A DNA stretch of 64,000 nt from Cladophialophora immunda (lineage: Eukaryota > Ascomycota > Eurotiomycetes > Chaetothyriales > Herpotrichiellaceae), in NCBI RefSeq assembly GCF_000835495.1, contig NW_015622542.1, positions 6,222,485 to 6,286,484 of the forward strand, read 5' to 3'. Position numbers and translations under genes: made by a program. Below the pieces are notes generated by a model that did not search any database, was not told the DNA's origin, and saw only the letters and a program-made list of their open reading frames with translations. Of the stretch, positions 55,701-64,000 are shown piece by piece. Position 1 is the stretch's first letter, and each line of letters starts with the position of its first letter.

Positions 55701-58700
55701 ATCGTACCGGCAATTGTTGGCATATTCGAAAATCCTGCGGCACCTCCGAACGCACGCAGAGCAGCAATTGATACTTTGGGCAAATTGTCTCGAACTGTCA
55801 ATGTCACAGACTTCGCGTCGCTCATGATTCACCCGTTGGCAAAGATACTATCTTCTCCGGAAAAGGTTGTGACAAACTCTTCTGAACGGTCGCTGAAATC
55901 CGCTGCGTTGGATTGCATCTGCGCACTGATCTATCATCTCGGACAGGATTTTGTGCACTATTTGCCTCTTATCGAGCGGTCTACAAAGGCGGGTCAGATC
56001 AACTCTGAGAGGTTCCAGAAATTGATCGAGAATTTCAAGAGCGGCAAGGCTCTACCTGTCGACTTCTACCCAGAAGAACAATATGGGACGGCGGTGGAAG
56101 ACACCAGCTACTCCAATATCACCTCGATGAGGCTACCAGTCAACCAGCAACATTTAAAGAGTGCTTGGGACACCTCTCAGAAGTCGACAAAGGAGGATTG
56201 GCAGGAGTGGATGCGACGCTTTAGCGTCGAGCTGTTGAAGGAATCTCCGTCACACGCTCTGCGGGCTTGCGCGAGTTTGGCTGGTGTTTATCAGCCACTG
56301 GCCAAATACCTTTTCAATTCCGCGTTCGTCTCGTGCTGGACCGAGTTATATGATCAGTACCAGGAACAACTCATCCAGTCATTTGAGAAGGCTCTGATCT
56401 CTCCGAACATCCCTCCAGATATCTTACAGACGTTGCTCAATCTGGCTGAGTTCATGGAACATGATGACAAATCTCTTGCAATCGACCTTCGGACACTGGG
56501 ACGATACGCTGCCAAATGCCATGCATTCGCCAAAGCGCTCCACTACAAAGAACTTGAGTTTGAGCAAGATCAAAACAGCCAGAGTGTTGAAGCTCTTATC
56601 AGCATCAACAACCAACTCCAACAATCCGACGCTGCTATTGGCATTCTCCGAAGAGCACAGGTCTTCGGTGAAGTCGAATTGAAGGAGGCATGGTTCGAAA
56701 AGCTACAGCGATGGGAGGAAGCTTTGGCAGCATATCAGAAGCGAGAGAAGATCGAGCCAGACAATTTTGACGTGGTAATGGGCAAGATGAGGTGCCTGCA
56801 CGCTCTGGGCGAGTGGAAAATGCTGTCCGAAATTGCGCAAGAGCATTGGAACAGCGCCTCGACGGAGAACCGCAAGAACATGTCTGCTCTGGCAGCGGCA
56901 GCGGCTTGGGGCAGAGGCGAATGGGACCTAATGGACAACTACATCAGCGTCATGAAAGAGAGCTCACCCGACCGGGCATTCTTCGGTGCAATTCTCGCGA
57001 TTCAACGCAACAACTTTGCAGAAGCTCGCAATTTTATCATCCGGGCACAAGATGGTGTCAACTCAGAGATTGCAGCAACTATCGGCGAGTCGTACAATCG
57101 CGCTTACAGCGTTGTGGTCAGAGCACAAATGCTTGCAGAGCTGGAAGAGATCATTCTTTTCAAGCAAAGTGAGGGCAACCTCGAGAAGCAAAATGCCATG
57201 AAAGTTCTGTGGAACAAGAGACTCCTCGGGTGTCAATCCAATGTTGAGGTCTGGCAACGAATGCTCAAGGTTAGGGCCCTTGTTCTCACCCCTTCAGAAA
57301 ATCCAGATATCTGGATCAAGTTTGCAAACCTCTGCCGAAAATCCGAACGCATCGGCTTGGCCGAAAGATCACTGGCGTCCCTAGGGGGCAGTGGCAACCT
57401 TGCTGCTACTGGTCCAGGCGCGGCACCACCTCCTGTTGCGTATGCTCGTCTCAAGTTCACTTGGGCGACCGGCAACCAACAGCAAGCTTTGACATACTTA
57501 CGCGATTTCACCACCCGACTAGCCGACGAATACCAACAAGCCAACACTGCGATGGCAAGCGGTGCACACAACGATAGGATGAACAATCTGAATGGTCTTG
57601 ATATGAACGGGCACGACACGATCGCTCAGAGAAGGAGACAAGAGGACTTGGAGAAATATGCCAAGCTCCTTGCCAAGTGCTATCTCCGACAGGGAGAATG
57701 GCAATCCTACCTTCTGAGAGGCGACTGGACAAGTCCACGAGCTCAGGATCCTGTGCGAGAGATCCTCAACTCGTATCAATTGGCGACACAATACAACGAG
57801 TCGTGGTACAAAGCATGGCATGCTTACGCACTGGCAAATTTCGAAGTCGTCACATCTATGGCATCCCATACCGACCAAGACAAAGTCCGCAACCTTCCCG
57901 AGCACGTTATTCAGAACCACGTTGTTCCTGCCATTGGAGGCTTCTTCCGGTCAATCGCGCTCTCCAAAACAAGCTCGCTCCAAGACACTCTTCGTCTGTT
58001 GACGCTGTGGTTTGCTCATGGTGGCCATAGTGAAGTCAACCAGGTGGTAATCGAGGGATTTGCTTCCGTCAGCATCGATACCTGGTTGGAAGTTATTCCC
58101 CAATTGATCGCTAGAATCAATCAGCCCAACGCGAGGGTGAGAGCTGCCGTGCACAGGCTACTCGCAGAAGTCGGTAAAGCACATCCTCAGGCACTCGTCT
58201 ACCCGTTGACAGTGGCAATGAAATCATCGGTGGCGCGACGAGCCAATTCCGCCACTCAAATCATGGATAGCATGAGAACACACAGTCCTCGACTTGTTGA
58301 GCAAGCGGATCTGGTTAGCCACGAACTCATCAGAGTCGCTGTGCTTTGGCATGAGCTTTGGCACGAAGGTCTGGAGGAAGCATCTCGCTTGTACTTTGGC
58401 GATCATGATGTCGAGGGCATGCTTGCCACCCTAGCTCCGCTCCACGAGCTCCTTGATCGAGGTGCCGAAACTCTCAGAGAGGTTTCGTTTGCTCAAGCGT
58501 TTGGCCACGACCTGGCAGAGGCTAGGGCTTTCTGCAACGCTTTCCGTCGCTCGAAAGAAATCGGCGACCTTAACCAAGCTTGGGATTTGTACTATGCGGT
58601 TTTCAGAAAGATCGCGAGGCAACTCCCCCAGCTCATGAGCCTCGACCTCAAATACGTGTCGCCTCGACTGAAGGATGCTCACGATCTCGACCTTGCGGCT

Positions 58701-60227
58701 CCTGGTACCTACCAGTCTGGCAAGCCCATCATCAAAATAGTGAGCTTTGATCATGTTCTGACTGTAATACCCTCCAAGCAACGACCCAGAAAGATGACGC
58801 TCAAGGGATCAGATGGCGTGTCGTATGCGTTCCTCCTCAAGGGTCACGAAGATATCAGACAAGATGAGCGAGTAATGCAGCTGTTTGGCCTCGTCAACAC
58901 CCTTCTGAACAACGATACCGAATCATTCAAGAGGCATCTGAACATTCAACGGTTCCCCGCTATCCCGCTGTCACAGAACTCCGGACTGTTGGGCTGGGTA
59001 CCTAACTCTGATACTCTTCATAACTTGGTGAAAGAGTATCGCGAATCCAGACGCATCTTACTGAATATCGAGCACAGAATTATGCTGCAAATGGCACCTG
59101 ACTACGATAACCTTACGCTCATGCAGAAGGTGGAAGTCTTTGGATATGCAATGGACAACACCACCGGCAAGGACCTATACCGTGTGCTCTGGCTCAAGTC
59201 TAAGAGCTCTGAGGCCTGGCTGGATCGACGAACGAACTACACCCGGTCACTCGCTGTCATGTCAATGGTCGGCTATATTCTTGGTTTGGGTGATCGCCAC
59301 CCGTCAAATCTCATGCTTGACCGCATCACTGGCAAGATTATCCACATTGACTTCGGTGACTGTTTTGAAGTTGCTATGCATCGCGAGAAATATCCAGAAC
59401 GCGTTCCGTTCCGACTGACGCGGATGCTCACCTTCGCCATGGAGGTCAGCAATATCGAAGGATCGTTCCGGATAACATGCGAAAACGTCATGCGCGTCAT
59501 CCGCGAGAACAAGGAGTCAATTCTGGCGGTGCTTGAAGCCTTCATCCACGACCCCTTGCTTAATTGGCGTCTCAATACACGCGAGTCTCCACCCAGACCA
59601 CACTTCCGCTCTGAACGGAGACAGAGCATTATTGATGCGCCAGGTGCACAGGGCGGAGACTATGATCGCAGTCCAATGGAGAGTGCGAACAACCCAGCCG
59701 CGTTAATGAATGCCCAGGGACAGAGTCATGTTGGTGCTCCCCCAGGCCGTCGACACCGACGTAGCAGTGTTCTTGACCCGGCCATGGTCGGCGGAAGTGT
59801 CCTTGACAAGACAATGGACAACAATGCTGCAGCCCAGGAAGCGAAGGAGGTGCAAAATGCCCGAGCATTGCAGGTCCTTGCCCGCGTCAAGGAGAAATTG
59901 ACCGGACGTGACTTCAAGCCCGCCGCGCCAGGAACACCCTCGTACGCTATTGCCACGGCCCTCCGCGCGGACGTCAATGGGCTTGGTCTCGAGTCTCTCA
60001 TGAACGTGAACGGTGGCGCGATGAATAACTTGACCAACGGCGCCATTGGGGCCGTGGATATGCAGCCACACGACAATCAGGTCTCTATTGCGGGAACGGC
60101 GCCCGAGACTACCATGGCGGGGATCGGTGGGCTAGGAGTTGCAGAGCAGGTGGATCGCTTGATTCTGCAGGCGACGAATGTGGAGAATCTGTGTCAGCAT
60201 TATATTGGATGGTGTTCATTCTGGTGA
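52686..60227 (+). CDS. TOR: TOR serine/threonine kinase (PIKK)
   Basis: Two exons, 52686-52815 and 52867-60227, with a 51-nt intron (GTCAGA...AAAG), encode 2,496 residues. The first exon adds MASSQGPGPDPSERIFVDLR. HEAT repeats fill about the first 1,150 residues, followed by the FAT domain. The FRB domain is near residues 1869-1960 (LWHELWHEGLEEASRLYFG, DLNQAWDLYYAVFRKI); the Ser and Trp that contact rapamycin in other TORs are kept. The kinase domain has GLGDRHPSNLML (about 2185) and IDFGDCFE (about 2205). The protein ends in the FATC motif NLCQHYIGWCSFW. It is the catalytic subunit of TORC1/TORC2, controlling growth and nutrient response. The stretch between kinase and FATC is long and low in complexity, with an extra stretch of about 75 residues rich in Gly/Asn/Ala directly before FATC. 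Confidence 0.97.
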
Positions 60228-61118
60228 TCAGGCCTGGGAAATGGACGACCACCTTCAATCTGTGTCGACTGAGAGGATTGCTTCTTCCGAGACGATGGTG
60301 TCCAATGAGCCAGGCTTTGGTCTGCATTTGCTGATATCCACTTGGCCATGAGAGACTATGCTGGCTTGCCATATGTTTGGGCCTTGTCTATACCGAGGGA
60401 AGGCGCTGGACGGACTAGAGACCAGGGATGGAGATGGAACGGCAAGACATAATCTGTGGCGGCTTGGACAACACCTAGCGAGGGGATTCATCGATCAAAC
60501 ATCGCATCTACCCTGTCCTTACCTTAGTTAGCCTGGGATGAAGCAGGGCGTTGCTTGTATGTAATGCATAGTAGCACGGAGTGGCACGGCATGGCACAGC
60601 ATAGGATAGCGAAATTGTAGCATGGGAGCCAGTCACCAATCCCAAAGGACTCGATGGTCATGGAAGTTCCATGTGTACAGGATGAGCTCCAAAAATCCTC
60701 ATACAGGAGCAGGAGGTTTCGAAGCAGAGACATGGCTACTTACTTGTAGCCCTAATCCCACGGAGGATTCGCGCCGCACACCCTATATAGGCAGGTCAGC
60801 AAGTCACCATCCAAACACCGCGTACTCGGTACTCTGTTACATAAGCCTACGAGCTATCAACAAGGCTTGACTCGACCCGGCTCCTATCGATCGAGTAACG
60901 GGCCACCAGTGTTGCGCCCTTGTATAACTCCTGCCTGGTGCTGCCTGACCTAGCGCTTACATAGACCCCACTTAGGCTAGCTTCCCACTAACTAGCATAG
61001 ATAAACGATATACAATGTCCATATTAGTGCGTTGCCAAACGCATATAAAGCCACTGGCCTTGGTCCAGTACAATCTCCCATACGAGGTACTTTAATCAAC
61101 TATTGAGAGCAAAAGAAA
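60228..61118. other. Intergenic region, TOR 3' flank and GFA promoter
   Basis: 0.9 kb between two plus-strand genes. A TATAAA-like element (CATATAAAGCC, about 61041-61051) lies 70-80 bp before the GFA start. Nothing else was seen. Confidence 0.5.
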
Positions 61119-61864
61119 ATGGCAGAACAAGGGCCCGACACTCCCATCACAGCCACCTGCCACTGCGGTGGCATTACGGTCACCGCGCCACGCCGCCCCG
61201 CCTACGTCAACGAGTGCCAATGCACCCTCTGCCGCCGCTACGCCGTGGCCTGGGCATACTACGACCCGGCCGAAGTCAAGGTGGACATCAAGGAGGGCGC
61301 CGCGACGACGAAGTACATCTGGGGCGACCGCGACCACTCGTTTGACTTTTGCTCAAAGTGCGGGTGCATGTAAGTTGTTCGAGGCCACCTCATATCCCAC
61401 ATCCCACATCCCGTATCCCGTATCAGAAGCTCCCTCCACCACCCCGGGCCACCCGGAGGAGGACATAGCCTTTCGCATGAGAAAATCGGATCGAAACCGC
61501 TCGACTGATGTTATGCGCGCTGTGCCGCGGCCGGATGGAATAGGTGTTACTGGTGGCCGGTGAAAGCCCAAACCACCCCGATGATGGGTCTCAATACTCG
61601 CCTGGTCGATCCCGACGAGATGAGGTATGTCAGCCTACTAAAGCTACTCCTGGTGTGGTGGCGACGGCGTGCTCCAAGGGTTGCGCGTTTCCCCCAAACA
61701 GACCTGGCCTTGCCACACACATACACACACACACACACAACACTACTGACGCTTGGGTCTGTACACTGCATAGATGGGTGACGCGGAAGATTGATTACGA
61801 CCAGCTGTTCGTGCCGATCGAGGCGAAGGACTCGCCCCATCCGGAGGACAAGGCCAAGTATTGA
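61119..61864 (+). CDS. Small single-domain GFA/CENP-V family protein
   Basis: Three exons, 61119-61369, 61544-61624 and 61774-61864, encode 140 residues. Introns of 174 and 149 nt are longer than usual here. The first holds short pyrimidine-rich repeats (ATCCCACATCCC) and the second a CA repeat. Zinc ligands follow the family pattern: CHCGG near residue 14, CQCTLC near 34-39, and CSKCGC near 79-84. The first junction gives GCMCYWWPVK, the hydrophobic WWPV element common after the last Cys pair, and the second restores an Arg codon before WVTRKIDYDQLF. It is a cytosolic protein of unknown substrate, unlinked to the double-domain relative at 22593-23735. Confidence 0.85.
61714..61742. repeat. 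CA dinucleotide microsatellite in intron
   Basis: A (CA)n tract with one AT interruption, inside the second intron of the small GFA gene. It is likely to vary in length between isolates. Confidence 0.85.
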
Positions 61865-62001
61865 AGGGGGTTTCCAAAGCGGTGGTACCGATTACGCGGT
61901 AGTCAGAGTCGCTGTGCGAGGGAACAGGGGATGGAGTACATACAGGATGGTGTCGCAGATGTTCGAAGGGCAGCTGTAAGGATCAAAAGGATACAGACAG
62001 A

Positions 62002-62039
62002 CCTACTACCTACATACATACCTACATACATACATACCT
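62002..62039. repeat. CTACATA/CATA tandem repeat
   Basis: An imperfect tandem repeat of CCTA and CATA units in the GFA 3' flank; a simple-sequence repeat. Confidence 0.8.
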
Positions 62040-62185
62040 CACGCCCACGCAGATCTGATGTTTGTCCTGAGTGAAATTGGCCTTTTTCGGACGCGGGTAT
62101 ATACAAGAATGGGATTGCAGACGCCATAGAGTAATGCTATTATTTATAACAGAACGTGAGTACTTCGAAAAACGCGTGTGTGAAA

Positions 62186-62202
62186 GGGGGGGGGGGGGGG
62201 GG
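62186..62202. repeat. 17-base G homopolymer
   Basis: A run of 17 G on the plus strand (C on the transcribed side of the neighbouring minus-strand gene's flank). Length is often misread by sequencers, so the exact count is uncertain. Confidence 0.85.
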
Positions 62203-62697
62203 TCAATCCGTCATTAAGAAGAATACAGGGTTGGCCAGCAGCTCGTCTTTAGGCCAGTGGATCAGAACACATGCTGAATCCAGTTGAGACTGATTCCGGC
62301 ATTCGTGTAGCCTGTCCTTGAGTACGCAAAGTTCATTCCGACGACGTTGAGACAGCCCTAAAGTGGAAAAGAAATGTATCTTATCCATGTTCTTCTTTGC
62401 TCCGTAGATGAGGTAGCATATGCTACCGCTTTGACTACACCACGTAAGGAGGTGGTTGATTTCTTCAATCTTCTTTTAGTTCCGACCCATCCAGCTCCAT
62501 ACTTTCCCGGACCGCATGCATATGATTTTCGTAGCCTTCATCAACGCCGTAAATGGAGAGCGGAATGCATATCTCGGGCACAAATGTCTCATTGCCCGCA
62601 TGTTGATTTCAAATGTTTTGCTTTTTTGCCGTGTTGGAAAGAGCAGTGGGCGAGTGGGGTGCAAGAGGAAGTGCGTCACTCCCAATATCTGTAAGAT

Positions 62698-64000
<1,303 letters not shown>

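Larger units (their letters stand above)
61865..62697. other. Intergenic region between convergent GFA and DAHP synthase genes
   Basis: 833 bp of 3' flanks containing a TACATAC repeat and a long G run. The ORF at 62374-62694 is not recognised. Confidence 0.5.

Noticed and set aside
62186..62202. G homopolymer as a possible G-quadruplex or assembly join
   Set aside because: A single run in a convergent 3' flank without further G-tracts nearby. Flanking sequence continues normally, so I list it only as a repeat.

Overview
The window reads as nuclear DNA of a filamentous ascomycete (Pezizomycotina). The evidence is genes with many short GT-AG introns (about 50-60 nt, CTNAC-type branch points), three Zn2Cys6 fungal regulators, a Tri12-type efflux pump, a fungal bifunctional betaine-lipid synthase, and single-copy TOR, Cid14/Trf4 and ARO4-type genes. 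I lean towards Eurotiomycetes but cannot prove the class or order. I see no transposon, no RIP-like AT-rich block, no tRNA, no rRNA and no CRISPR array.

Left part (1-17.4 kb), accessory in character: the 3' end of a Zn2Cys6-type regulator; a two-exon ACMSD/6-methylsalicylate-decarboxylase-like amidohydrolase; a four-span membrane protein; a CTF1-like Zn2Cys6 regulator; and a Tri12-type MFS exporter facing an AsaB/CmcJ-like oxidoreductase. The last two share a 600-bp promoter holding four exact CCCCGGCTA repeats and one variant. Together this resembles the edge of a specialised-metabolite or aromatic-acid catabolic cluster. A DUF6594 membrane protein and a Cys-rich, probably GPI-anchored wall protein follow.

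Middle part (18-36.8 kb), mostly housekeeping: a Hba1/Yrb2/RanBP3-like Ran-binding protein; a Yip4/YIPF6-type Golgi protein; a double-domain GFA/CENP-V protein; a tiny multi-exon metallothionein recovered only by following splice sites; an ADP-ribosylglycohydrolase; a small low-complexity protein; betaine-lipid synthase (six exons); an Rrn11-like Pol I factor; and a large RING-H2 protein with a myristoylation-type N terminus.

From 36.8 to 48.6 kb lies a sparse region in which one Zn2Cys6 regulator (41.2-43.6 kb) sits between two gene-poor stretches of 4.4 and 4.9 kb.

Right part (48.6-64 kb): Cid14/Trf4 poly(A) polymerase, the 2,496-residue TOR kinase, a small single-domain GFA protein, and an ARO4-type DAHP synthase on the minus strand. 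Most multi-exon models were built by hand from splice sites and checked for reading-frame continuity; transcript data were not available.
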